From NCBI GenBank assembly GCA_013339895.1, contig JABACO010000007.1, positions 3,889,215 through 3,953,214 of the forward strand: 64,000 nt of DNA, written 5' to 3'. Of the stretch, positions 12,466 to 22,734 are shown one piece after another. Under the pieces are notes generated by a model. That model saw only the letters and a list, made by a program, of their open reading frames with translations, did no database searches and was not told the origin of the DNA. The DNA comes from Ephydatia muelleri. Taxonomy: Eukaryota > Porifera > Demospongiae > Spongillida > Spongillidae. Numbering within the stretch: the stretch's first letter is position 1; each line of letters starts with the position of its first letter. A program made the translations under genes and the position numbers.

Positions 12466-13207
12466 ATTAATTATTCAAAATATATTATTTTTTTAAATAA
12501 ATATATAATTCATATTTTGTATCGGAGATGTATTCTAGAATGCAGGCGCTGAGGTCGTAAACGCATGCATAGGCGAATGTATATACATGTACCCTACATC
12601 TGCAGTACATATATTTATTTATTTCTAGCTAACCTATACGCAAACCCAATTGTACGTACCTGTAAATACTGTAAATGAGTGATCGGGGTTGCCACATTAG
12701 GCATGCATGGGCTTGGATCGTGTACTGTACCTACTTTTATCATGCAGTAACGAAGCGTTGTCTCAATTTGTACATTGGTATGTGCCACATCACTCTTCTA
12801 AATTTTGACTAGGTATGCATATGTACAGTATGACTCCCGGTCATATAAGCTGCCTAGGTATATTTGTCACTCCCTAGATATTCACGCATGGACATAACTA
12901 CCAGGCCAATTATAAAAATACTCCGGAGTCATTTATGCCTCAGATACATTTGATTCGTTAATCAATCAATATATACGGTAGTTCAATTTATGTTAAAATG
13001 GTAAGTACGGTACAGAGATCCCATCCCCCCATCCCCCTCCCCCCATCCCCCACCCCCTCCCCCCCCCACCCTCGTCAGTATGATGCACACGCGCACACGA
13101 GTACTGACACTTTACATGCATAAATTAAAAATTTGGACAACTTTTTAAAATTTGTTGATTTTTTATTAAAATACACCAATATTAATTTGAATTTTAAAGG
13201 TCGTGCA
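12466..13207. other. Intergenic, AT-rich
   Basis: No gene seen. A C-rich low-complexity tract lies at about 13,021-13,073. The stretch ends with the 8-bp target site GTCGTGCA (13,200-13,207) of the hAT element. Confidence 0.3.
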
Positions 13208-14052
13208 CAGTGTTGCCGCGAAATACTTTTTCTATTTAATCGTCTATATCGTGAAATGAGGATTTAATCGCGATATTTATATCGCGATATTTATTATCAA
13301 TTTGTAATTAGTTATTCGTTGTTGTGGTGGCTAATTATGGCTACCAAAGTGAACGCAAAACCCGCACTTGTTGCTACAAAAGATGAATTCGTTTGTGTTG
13401 ATCGCAAAGTGTATAAAAGCAGTGTCTGGCAATACTTCGGATGGCACAAGAAAGCAATCGGTTCTTGCTGGGTTGTTTGTAACATTTGCTATGGATGGGT
13501 GTCAAGACATGGGAACAATACCTCGAACATGAGGTACCACATCACGTCCGTGCATGGAATAAAGGCACTCCAGCAAGGGTGAGTGTATATGGTATAATAC
13601 ACTTGCAGTTGTACTGTGCATGGATACGTTTTTATGTGTACAGCAGCAAGAAGGAGGAAATGGGCAGCAGCTGCAGCACAAACACTGCCAGTGCAACCAC
13701 TAGTGCTGGATATAAAATATTGTTCAAAAGAAGCGGTGGCGCATCCTACCGGAAAGGCTATGTAGATGCATCTTTTTAAGGCAAAATAAAAAACTGATAT
13801 ACGGTTCATTACCGTTCATGGCGTTCATATTACCATTTTACCATATCACCGGCATCCTTGATTTAACCCTTGATTTCTTTTAAAACACCCGTATTTGGCC
13901 GTTTAAGTCGATTTAACTGTGCTGATTCTCGTAAACATGTATGGTGAAAATCGCCGCGAAATGAATAAATATTAATCGCGATATATCGCGTTTCGCGATA
14001 AAAAGGTTTAATCGCGATATATCGCATTTCGTGAAATATCGCGGCAACACTG
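13208..14052 (+). mobile_element. hAT-family element with BED zinc-finger exon
   Basis: An 845-bp element with ends CAGTGTTGCCGCGAAATA and TATCGCGGCAACACTG, flanked by a perfect 8-bp duplication GTCGTGCA (13,200-13,207 and 14,053-14,060), the hAT signature. Near both ends are repeated palindromic ATCGCGATAT blocks, probably transposase-binding subterminal repeats. Inside, 13,337-13,582 encodes a BED finger: SSVWQYFG, CNIC, then MRYHITSVH. The exon ends at a consensus donor (CAAGG|GTGAGT), and a further exon may begin after the acceptor near 13,645. The catalytic and dimerisation domains of a hAT transposase are absent, so this is a non-autonomous deletion derivative or a small BED-only gene carried by the element. 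It lies between the two convergent 7TM receptor genes. Confidence 0.88.
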
Positions 14053-14210
14053 GTCGTGCATATACTCGTAATAATTATTCAATGAAGAAACATGAATGCC
14101 ATCCTTGAAATGTGGAATGAATTCCGATTGATACTAATATGTGGAACGCATGTACATGTACCCATACAAACACGGGCACTCTCTCTCTCTCAGATGCCTC
14201 TGTATACACT

Positions 14211-15170
14211 TCACACGCTACCTGATGGCAATGAGAAGCGAGTTGCACTGTTTTCACTCAATCCGGTTCCCACATGCTGTGTAAACAATGTGTGCGAGTC
14301 CACAACATGTGCTAGTCTGGTAGATTTGTTTTTCCTGCCACGTATATGAGCCACAGAGATGTGGATTATAAGCGTTGCACCCGAAGCTGTGCTCCAGAGA
14401 GATAGACATACCCCATCGGCGATCAACATCCCTTCATTTGGTGTTGAATATTGGGTTGTGTAAACATGATATAAGAACACCGGTATTTCAAAGATGAAGA
14501 ACAATATCGGAAAAGCAGCCAATGGAAGGAGCTGTTTGAGAGCCTTCCAGTACTGGTCGCCATCAGTGATTGGTTCGTACTCAGATCTTTGATACACTAG
14601 ACAGGCCAGTTTTATCACCATGACAACCATGACCGTGGATGTGGCTATCAGCATAATAGTTGCGGGACCATCCCAGAGAGCAAGCCTCTCAATGAATGCA
14701 ACGCTTTCATTAGCATAAATGTAGCAAAATGCGCCATCAGAGCTTAGACCGTAAGTGTGAGTTACCAGAGGTACAATAGCTATCAACGCTGGTACGAGTA
14801 GCGAGGTCACAACGTACAACACTTCAAGCTTCTTCAGGTTCTTTTGGAGTACTCCAAAACAGAAGAGGTGAAAGGCCACCCAAATGACGAAGAACAACTT
14901 CACCCACGATACGTACATTTTTATCCACGCCACAGCGGTGCACACTTGAGCGTAGATATGCAGCGATTCGTTGTAATTAATAAATATCACTTGTAACGCA
15001 GTCACCGTTGCCAATAGCAAAGAAGACAGTACCTGGTAGAGGGCCAGCCGATAGACGAGCTTCTTGTGCAGCTTTAGACGAAGAACCAAGACGGCTGCCA
15101 GTAGGCATACGATGACAGAAACACTGTTGACCGTAGCGATAACTCCGAGATTGATTCCACTGGAATTCAT
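14211..15170 (-). CDS. Seven-transmembrane receptor 2 (putative GPCR)
   Basis: A single-exon 319-residue protein with the same seven segments and loops as receptor 1, which faces it in convergent orientation. Shared stretches include YVVTSLLVPALIAIVPLVTH, AFIERLALWDGPA and FWKALKQLLPLAAFP. The ATG at 15,170 gives MNSSGINLGVIATVN, a short outer N-terminus with a glycosylation sequon (NSS) ahead of segment 1. The inner tail (after about residue 275) is longer than in receptor 1 and ends SLPSGSV. The pair looks like an inverted local duplication, interrupted later by the hAT element. Ligand and G-protein coupling cannot be predicted. Confidence 0.85.
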   Translation of the reverse strand: MNSSGINLGVIATVNSVSVIVCLLAAVLVLRLKLHKKLVYRLALYQVLSSLLLATVTALQVIFINYNESLHIYAQVCTAVAWIKMYVSWVKLFFVIWVAFHLFCFGVLQKNLKKLEVLYVVTSLLVPALIAIVPLVTHTYGLSSDGAFCYIYANESVAFIERLALWDGPATIMLIATSTVMVVMVIKLACLVYQRSEYEPITDGDQYWKALKQLLPLAAFPILFFIFEIPVFLYHVYTTQYSTPNEGMLIADGVCLSLWSTASGATLIIHISVAHIRGRKNKSTRLAHVVDSHTLFTQHVGTGLSENSATRFSLPSGSV

Positions 15171-15846
15171 CGCAAGAGACAGGTTCTAGCAGCTGAGGCT
15201 TATAAAAACAACGGACGCCTTTAGTAAGGGCAGATTAGGTGTATCCGCACGCAGCGGATGAAGACCATGTTGGCAAAATGAAATGTCAACTCTACTGTAA
15301 TTCATCACAACGGTAATGCTTGAGAAATCTGGCAGTTTAGAAAACAGTCAGTTCTAAGAGCATTTATCTACGGGACGGTTTCCGGCATTATGCATGGTCC
15401 ATCGAATATAATAATAAAAACTCTATAAAACTGAATACCTTTCATAGTTACGCTTAAATCGCTATTACGTCCGTGCACCCAGTCCCCCGGCGACTTTTAA
15501 TTCATACCACACCACCTTTTCTCTATGGGAAATATAATTTGGGGTACGTTGCCGCCGATGTTCAGAGGTCCGATGAGCCCCGAAGTTTCAAAACCACCAC
15601 ATCTTTAGAGAGGAACGTTCAAATCGCCGCTTCAAATTACTGTAGGCTTTTATTTATATTATACTTGTGGTACAATGAAGGGAAATGGATATTAACTAGT
15701 AATTAAACTTCCAATCGTTGCTGAACGTTTCATAATGTGGAAGAATTGCTGGAATAAGCAGTAATTAATCGGTAATCAACTAAAACCAAACAAATGAAAC
15801 TAAAATGAAAAGAATTAATAATTCCTGACAACACGTGACGATAATA
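15171..15846. other. Intergenic, upstream of 7TM receptor 2
   Basis: No gene recognised; presumably holds the promoter of the minus-strand receptor. TATAAAA occurs on the minus strand close to the gene start (near 15,200), followed by the ATG at 15,170; a TATA-box role is possible but the spacing is short. Confidence 0.3.
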
Positions 15847-16076
15847 TGGAACCGTTCCGCGAAAAGGACCTACAACGTTTATTTCAATTTTTTTTTGTAG
15901 AAGCCTAAAATGTCCTTTACACATTGCTGTTTATGCACTGAGAATAGGAGTATCTGTCATTGAGTTGCAAGGCGCTGAAATTTTAATTAGCCATACATAT
16001 CAACGCAAGCGTTACATTTCTACTGGACGAATTTAATAATGCATGTGTTAGGTCCCTTTTCGCAGAGACGATCCCA
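15847..16076. mobile_element. TIR MITE family 2, copy 2
   Basis: Ends TGGAACCGTTCCGCGAAAAG and CGATCCCA with GGTCCCTTTTCGCAGAGA; the interior resembles copies at 12,255, 30,686 (inverted) and 45,860. Confidence 0.8.
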
Positions 16077-16284
16077 TATAATAATAATTAAGTGTAAGTA
16101 TAAAGCTCCAGCAGTTTCATTGATAATTTTAACGAACCATACTGTATTGATAAATTTTAACTACACTTACTGTATTGATCAATTCTAACCACTAAGTCTA
16201 GATATAATCACTACTCATTTCAATAACATAATAACATTCAATTCTGATAAATAGAGAGCAGGTTTTCTGGTGGATAGTACAAAT

Positions 16285-16446
16285 CACTGCGCCACAGCAT
16301 TTAGTATGCAGAGCTGTGCAGAGTCTGCATATCAACCATATGCAGATGAGTATGTTCATATGCAGACGTCTGCATATGAACACTTCAATGATGCAACCAT
16401 ATGCAGACTCTGCAAAACTCTGCATACTAAATGCTGTGGCACAGTG
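16285..16446. mobile_element. Palindromic foldback MITE, copy 2
   Basis: 162 bp with the same ends as 2,110-2,293 (CACTGCGCCACAGC ... GCTGTGGCACAGTG) and the same AGACGTCT centre; the left arm has lost a short block. It is flanked by AAT on both sides (16,282-16,284 and 16,447-16,449), again a 3-bp duplication. Confidence 0.8.
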
Positions 16447-16545
16447 AATCTTGCACTGAGGGAGCTGGGTGAGTCCCCAAAATAGCATGAAATGCACATG
16501 TACAAACTGACAGCATCCTGTCATTGTCCTACGTATATGTGTGTC

Positions 16546-16546
<1 letters not shown>

Positions 16547-16624
<78 letters not shown>

Positions 16625-16642
16625 GTGTGTTTGTGTGTGTGA
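16547..16642. repeat. (GT)n microsatellite
   Basis: Alternating GT with TATG variants. Long CV/HT peptides across it are artefacts. Confidence 0.95.
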
Positions 16643-16778
16643 AGCACTCGCACAGCAATCGATTTTTCGAAAACGCCTGACAGTTGGGCATAAAACGTAT
16701 CGTTCCATTTATAAGAGGGACCATTGCACATCGTATATATATCTAGTTTATGCCTAGACATATTTTCTGGTGTTTAAT
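16640..16778 (+). repeat. 5' flank of RAG1-like copy B1, cut by hAT-like insertion
   Basis: The block around 16,645-16,765 (GAAGCACTCGCACAGCAATC..., ...AGACATATTTTCTG) matches the 5' flank of copy A (1,480-1,610) and, inverted, 22,940-23,070. In copy A this flank leads directly into the N-terminal exon; here the hAT-like element at 16,779-18,068 lies between them. Confidence 0.55.
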
Positions 16779-18068
16779 TAGGGTATGTAACCTTTTTTAA
16801 AAATTAAAATCGATTATTTCGACTATGAAAAAAGTCTAATCGATTTTTCAGGTTTATAGCAACTTGCAAATCGGTTATTAGAAACATACAATCGATTTTG
16901 GCGATCAATGCATTATTAATTTGCCAGCGATTACCTAGGTTTTTGAGGTTTTCCGATTTTAATATCAGATTGGCACGTAAATCAGTTACTCAGTCCAGTT
17001 TTTTGTGGATCCCATTCATCGTTTATAGGGAAAATATACATGTAGATGTTTAGCCGACATAATTTTAAATTAGTAACAAAATCGCATACGTTGCGCTAGA
17101 GTCAATCGAAAATAACATCTCATTAATTCTACGACAATGAAATTTAAAAAGGCATTACGCACTATTGTATGCCTCAACTGACTAATAGTTATTGGCCTCT
17201 TGCCTTACAATAATGTCAACTTTAAATTATTAAACTCTTGCATTTTTCAAACAGCATGCCCCCGAAGAATTCGAAAAAGCGGCAAGAAGCAAATCAAAAA
17301 GCCTGTGAAACCACATGGCAAGCCTGGTGGAATTCAGCGAACGCCGCTTCAATTCACGCATACGACAAAGCTGCCAACCAGGACTTGTACAATATTCAGG
17401 ATATCATCGCCAAACGTCAGGAAAAGGGTGTGCCTAAGTATTTGGTGCGCTGAAAAGGATTCGGGCCTGAAGATGGACACCAGGGAACCAATAGAACACT
17501 TCGCTGGTGCAGAGGACTACATAGCGCGTTCGTAATTGTAACCCTTATGAACTGTTTAGTCTTTATTTGCTTGTATCACCCCTTATGTTACATGTATGTA
17601 ATACACACTGCAGAGAATGGAAAGGTCTAACATGAGCTTGCGAACATCTACTATATACCGCCAAAAAGTTCTGATTGAGCTATTGTGCCATCCGCGTGAC
17701 TCATGCTTGTATGAAAACATGCACAGGGACGGTATTTTGAAAGAAGGGGAGTGTTGATTAGTTTGCATGGTTACCTTTGATTACGTCAACACTGATTTTA
17801 AAACCGGCCATTATAATTAGTAAACTATTGCCGTCGATCTGGGATAAGCGAAGGGCTTATAAAAAGGTAATCGATTTCTGACAGATTTTCTGCATATGAA
17901 AGAAACAAATATCGATTAATCGCGACTAAGAAAAACAGAATCGGTTATTTCGACTAAAGGAAAGTCTGAAATCGGTAACCTGCTTTCTACTAAATGCATA
18001 GTCGACCGAATAGGTAATCGCGAATAATCGATTAACCTACAAAACCTGATAATCGGTTACACACCCTA
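16779..18068 (+). mobile_element. hAT-like element carrying a chromodomain exon
   Basis: Ends TAGGGTATGTAACC and GGTTACACACCCTA are inverted repeats; flanks TGTTTAAT and CTTTTAAT agree at 6 of 8 positions, fitting an old 8-bp hAT duplication. Many AATCGATTA-type blocks lie near both ends, like the subterminal repeats of the 13.2-kb element. After an acceptor (TTTCAAACAG) a frame starts at 17,256 (MPPKNSKKRQEANQK). From about 17,385 it encodes a chromodomain: YNIQDIIAKRQEKGVPKYLV, then RxKGFGPED and EPIEHFAGAEDYIA. The conserved tryptophan of the RWKG motif is a TGA stop and a frameshift follows, so the exon is dead. No transposase core is left. The element sits inside the 5' region of a RAG1-like copy, so it is younger than that copy. 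Confidence 0.7.
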
Positions 18069-18109
18069 CTTTTAATCACGAATCGTGCTTTGCATATAAA
18101 TGTACCTAC

Positions 18110-18520
18110 GCTAATAACAATGCCAAGTACACAGATTCAGTAGGGTCTGTTGGCGCATATTGATTTTAAAAACCTCTGTATGAAATTTTGAAACAACATA
18201 TTTCTCAGTGGAGCTCAAAACGTGTTTTGAAACTGACACCAGTAGCAACACTGTGACTAATATTCCTACCAGTTTCTGCAAATCATGTTGACTTTGTATA
18301 TACCAGGTAAAATTGAAGCTGCATGCTTCCAAGACTCCACACCAGTGTATGGCATAGCAATATAACTGGTTTCTGCATAGTCCCAGTACATCTAAGTTAA
18401 TTATAGTCACGTGACCCCAGAAGTTTATTCATATGCACACACACGCACGCTCGCACGCACGCACGCACACACACACACACACACACACATCCACACACAC
18501 ACACACACACACACACACAT

Positions 18521-18554
<34 letters not shown>

Positions 18555-18745
18555 GCTCAATACATGCCCACTTTATAAACTGTACAGCACTTACAGTGTA
18601 CATGGCTATATAGCAAATATAGTATAGAGACTGAAGTGCCAGTATGCATGAACATTATATCTCACTGTGTGTCCTATGCTCCCTGTGCCAGACGTGAGAT
18701 CAGAACCAGAAAGAGCTATAGAAAGCACTTGCAAAGACTAATAAT
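18110..18745 (+). pseudogene. RAG1-like relic, copy B1 (internally deleted)
   Basis: About 18,120-18,290 corresponds to the N-terminal zinc exon of copy A: FSVELKTCFETDTSSNTVT and PTSFCKSC match SVELKTCFQIDTSNDTAD and NFC-x-SC, but the first CxxC is spoiled (SRVCW) and a stop interrupts it. After a (CA)n tract, about 18,680-18,745 matches the extreme C-terminus of copy A (VRSEPERAIESTCKD versus RPEVRARKGKQKD). The RING and catalytic parts are missing. This is a deletion derivative that kept its two ends, as non-autonomous transposons do. Confidence 0.5.
18440..18552. repeat. (CA)n microsatellite
   Basis: (CA)n with CGCACG and ATCC interruptions. Confidence 0.95.
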
Positions 18746-19224
18746 GCATGCCTTTGATTTCTGATTAAAATAAAATCTGATGACCATCATATACTCGATC
18801 ATGAGATCACGCTCCGCCATGTAAAAAAAAAAAAAAAAAAACTGTCACATTCACAGCCTTGGTACGTCTTACAGAAAATATGAATATGTCTAGTAACGTA
18901 GGTAGCAATAGTCTTTCGTATACACTTGTACAAGCATGCCAGGCACATGAACGATAAATAGTATTGTAAAGCCTTTCATTTTCATCAAGAAGTTTGGTCA
19001 CTGTATGCATTAGGCTAGGAGTGTAAGCATAGGCAGCTCCTCTTAAAATATTTCATCCTCACAAGATGGACGTGCATGAGAAACAGAAAGGTGCACTTTC
19101 TGCCTCTACATTCTCTCCGAACATTAGCTATGAGATTTAGCCTCTTTTCACTGGCTAACTACTTTACACCAGAATATGCCAACCATTTGAATATATGTAT
19201 GCAGTAGTGGCCATTTTCACATTT

Positions 19225-19735
19225 GTACTCTGAATTACCTTCTTAGGGTCCGAAGGTGGTTCCAAGGCCGCATACCCATCGCACCTTTCATGGCAAGTCC
19301 AGTTTTTGCATCAGTATCTGGTGATCCCCTGCTTCTGCCAAAATTGTTTTTTCTTTCTTTTTTATTCTCCTTCACTTCCCAGGACTCTGATTTCCTCCAC
19401 AAGTAGTTTTGCAGGTCTTTCTGGTGACAGAAGGTTCCTCACTTCCTTGCATCTCCCTGACTCATCGCTTAAGAGTTCTGCCGCTACAATTGTATGAACA
19501 GGCCTTTGGCACTAGAGTCAGTGGCTGTGGGAATACGTGTTAATTATCCTTCACTTCCATTTCCTCCTGTCCTGGTTTGCAATGTATTATCTTTTGTACT
19601 TTCAGACAAGATCCTTCGAATTACTGTAGAAGCACACTGCTCTTCAATAACTCCCGACCTGCGACACTCATGAGTCATGAGAATCGTATTTAAACGGATC
19701 GGGTCCTCTTTCGGATAACTGACCCGAAACGCCAA
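19225..19735 (-). pseudogene. RAG1-like relic, copy D (central part)
   Basis: On the minus strand 19,700-19,560 encodes GVIEEQCASTVIRRILSEST, nearly the same as copy A. Further on, 19,497-19,370 encodes VAAELLSDESGRCKEVRNLL and LVEEIRVLGSEGE, and 19,305-19,230 encodes TGLAMKGAMGMRPWNHLRTL-RR followed by a donor (GTAATT). The last block matches IKAGLAIPWNKLRLLRR of copies B2 and C. It thus covers the region after the RING finger. No catalytic part is attached on this strand. Frame changes between blocks may be introns or damage. Confidence 0.5.
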
Positions 19736-20704
19736 CAGTGAGATCGGATTCAGATATAATATTTTAATTTATTGGATTGCAGGCTTTAACGATTGCAGTG
19801 GCGGGAGGGAGGGGGGGGGGGGGGGGGCGGGCGGGCACCGGGAGCACGTGGCATAGCAAGTCTATATCATTTTCAGAAACTGGTGCACGGTTGTATGCGG
19901 CTGGAAACTGGGTGTACAATTAGACAATTTACGGTATCACTCTATAATTCTGAAGTGACGCCTCATTATAGCCACCCAATGTTTCAAAACGTACCATGAC
20001 TCACCAGAAACTGCAAATCAGAATATGAAATCAAATTCACGCACTGTACTTAAGTTTCTAGCATGCCCACTCTATACGCATAGTCTACATGACACATAAA
20101 CAATACGCGCAGGCCGTTTTGTAAGGTCACGCGGCACGTATTTTGAAGGGGCCATTACAAAGTAAGACGACGTTAACTTCAGGAACAAAATTGGAAGGTA
20201 AGCATACTACGGTAGTGATCGGGAGGCATGTGGCAATACGTATATACGAACCTGAAGTGGTGACGCGTTTTCTTTCACCACGAACCAGCGGAGCGTATTT
20301 CGTGAATAATCGATACAAGTTGTGGTTTCATTCGTACATGTATATATACCTGGTACATGATAATTACCATATAGAGCAAGTACCCAGTGTTGTAGAGTGT
20401 GTGGACAGAGGCTGTGGAAATCCAAAGCAAAGCAAAAGATCAGGTATGAATGCAATGCATTCACAACTGATCTGAAAATAGCTTTTGACATCAACACTTC
20501 TGGGGGGTGATGTCAACACTGCTTGCTCTGTAAGCATTTGATGGAGAGAACAATTTGTGCCATAATGAAGGGGGTGCATCACAAGTGTACAGTCAGTGCA
20601 TTTCAGTGGCACAAACATACATTTCATCAATGCAAGGTACAACAATGTACTTGTGAACAATACAATAGTATGATATCATGATGTGTGCATGTGGGTGGGT
20701 GGAC

Positions 20705-22155
20705 ACATGAAAAGGCCAAAAGTAGAAAGCGTTCGCCAGGCACCTAATGCACTAATAGCTCCTCTTCAGAAGATTGTCTCTCCACCAGCTTATTGCATGA
20801 GCCTAGTCCACCTTTGGCCAGCGTGAAGAACCTGTTGATCTTCGAGAAGTTGAATTGTGCCTGTGTTCCAACGTTCTTTCACAGCCACTAGAATTGATGT
20901 GTGCAGTTCACTGGTATGCACCAAGTGCCTCACAGAGTGCATAGCAGCATCTGGCGTTGTGAGCTGTCCCTGTTGCTCAGACGATAATCCGTCACATGTC
21001 AGACCAGCATCAAATGCAATACTCCTCTGCTGCTATCAGATGTTAGAAGACATTGTGCTGGTTGCAACAGAGACATTAGAAATGGTGATTATGAAGGGCA
21101 TGAGTGTGTACCATCACTTACACCTGAGGAGGAGAGGCAAGCTGCTGAGCTGCTGAAGAGAGCCATCTCTACCAGTTCCGACAAAGGTGTTGTACAGCTT
21201 GCTACAGGAAGGAAGTGTTTTGACTGGTACTGAGGTTACATAATACCTACCCTCACCTTAGCCAATGACATTCACAAGTCACCAAAGCCAAGCAACAAAC
21301 CACAGCCGCCTGCTCAAGGACCAGCTGCTCTGAAATGCAGTGAATACAAAGTATTGTCAGTGGAGAAGCATCTGCCCTCATCCAAACAGAAGTTCTCACC
21401 TTCAGTGATGAAGAGCGACAATGTTTGTTGGCTAGCTACTGCAAGCATCTCATCATCCATTGAGATTGGTCCAGCTCAGGTATTGGCAATAAAGGCTGGT
21501 CTTGCTATACCTTGGAATAAATTGAGACTTCTAAGACGTTATGATATCATAAATGTATGCAGCAAAGGTAACTCACTCAGGTGGCTTGAATTCATCTCGC
21601 TGGTGAGGAAAGGATGTGTCGCATCTCCAGCCACATTGTGGGTGATAACCTCAAAGGAAAGTTGCCCCCTTTACATTTCCAGGTGGAGATTAAATCAAAG
21701 GAGCTCCTTTAGTTTACGTTCCCCATCTGGTAGATAAGGTTGTCCACTTCTTAAATGAAAATGAAAGGTAAGAGTGAAATACAAATGCTCTTACTTTTAA
21801 AAGCATGGTTGCGATGCTGGCAGGCTTACCTGGCATGAAGGGTTTATACCAGCCAGTGAAGGTGGATTCCAAGGCTATTCTGGCCTTTTACCATACCTTG
21901 AAGCAACAGTCACCATTAAAATGCATCTCCTGGAGGATCAAGCAGTACAGTGGGCAAATACCTACCATGCTGGCTTCAGCCTTTTGGGAGAACAGGGGGC
22001 TGTATTGATTCATGCCAAGTTTAATAGACTTGGCTTGGTATTTGCTCCAATCCGCTGTGCATAGTTAAAGAACATCTATTAAGTACTGCAGTATTGAACC
22101 ACAACTGGTAGCTGCCATCCCATATCCAGCTAAGAAAGTAAAGAATATTTAGCTA
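20705..22155 (+). pseudogene. RAG1-like transposase relic, copy B2
   Basis: Blocks in order: KRPKVESVRQAPNALIAPLQ (about 20,710; copy C has GAPPNMLIKYLKEIAP); a RING finger with LSQPLELMC, LVCTKCLTECIAASG and CPCC (about 20,855-20,975); a zinc-finger-like EGHEC and LLKRAISTSSDKGVVQLATG (about 21,093-21,205); AIKAGLAIPWNKLRLLRR (about 21,485-21,537); GLPGMKGLYQPVKVDSKAI and HAGFSLLGEQGAVLIHAKFN (about 21,820-22,025); and a C-terminal EPQLVAAIPYPAKK. In the last catalytic block the glutamate seen in copy A (GTEAIHA) is replaced by valine (GAVLIHA). Both aspartate blocks are missing and several frameshifts occur, so the copy is dead. Its 3' flank (22,250-22,690) is shared with copy C. Confidence 0.6.
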
Positions 22156-22249
22156 TGTGATGCAGCTCACTTTGGAGTGTTTAATATGCGAGATAACATT
22201 CTGTCAAAATAATAAACATCCACTTGCAATAGTTCCAACCCCCAAAAGA

Positions 22250-22690
22250 CGCCAAAATGGCGGATTTTCTAAAGGCTTGAAAACTACTTCAGAAAATGCG
22301 TCACCGTTAGCTTGTACCAAAAACAGATACAGCATTCTATTAACCTTACCGTGATAGTTTGGGTCAGTTCTATCTCGGTTCCTGAGCGTCGTTATCGTCG
22401 TTTGAACACGCGAGGTCGGCGATCACCGCTTGAAAGTCAATTGCTTCGAAGCGCCAGAGCTGACAGACAACAAACGTCAGGCCACGTGATTTATGCTTAA
22501 AATAAAGGTCAGAGGTGTTTGTCACTTCTAGTATGGCTTTTAGGTGTTAATGCGTTTTACGAACTTAGTAACATAGCTGGTTCTCAAGGACATCGGTTGT
22601 CATGTTCGTTGCTATGGGGCATGTAAACCATTTCAATTTTTCGGGGCGGAGGGCCTACTTTCCACGCGTTCAATGAGAGCAAACCGCCGT
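22250..22690 (+). repeat. 3' flank repeat of RAG1-like elements (pair of 50,410-50,860)
   Basis: About 440 bp that recurs in inverted orientation at 50,410-50,860. Shared blocks include GAAAACTACTTCAGAAAAT, AAAGGTCAGAGGTG, TATGGCTTTTAGGTGTT and CCACGCGTTCAATGAGAGCA. In both places it follows the C-terminal part of a RAG1-like copy, so it is probably the 3' untranslated or terminal region of that element. Confidence 0.7.
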
Positions 22691-22734
22691 GGGTGAGAAA
22701 GTCGTGCATGCAGTAGTGCGTGTCATTGCTGATA

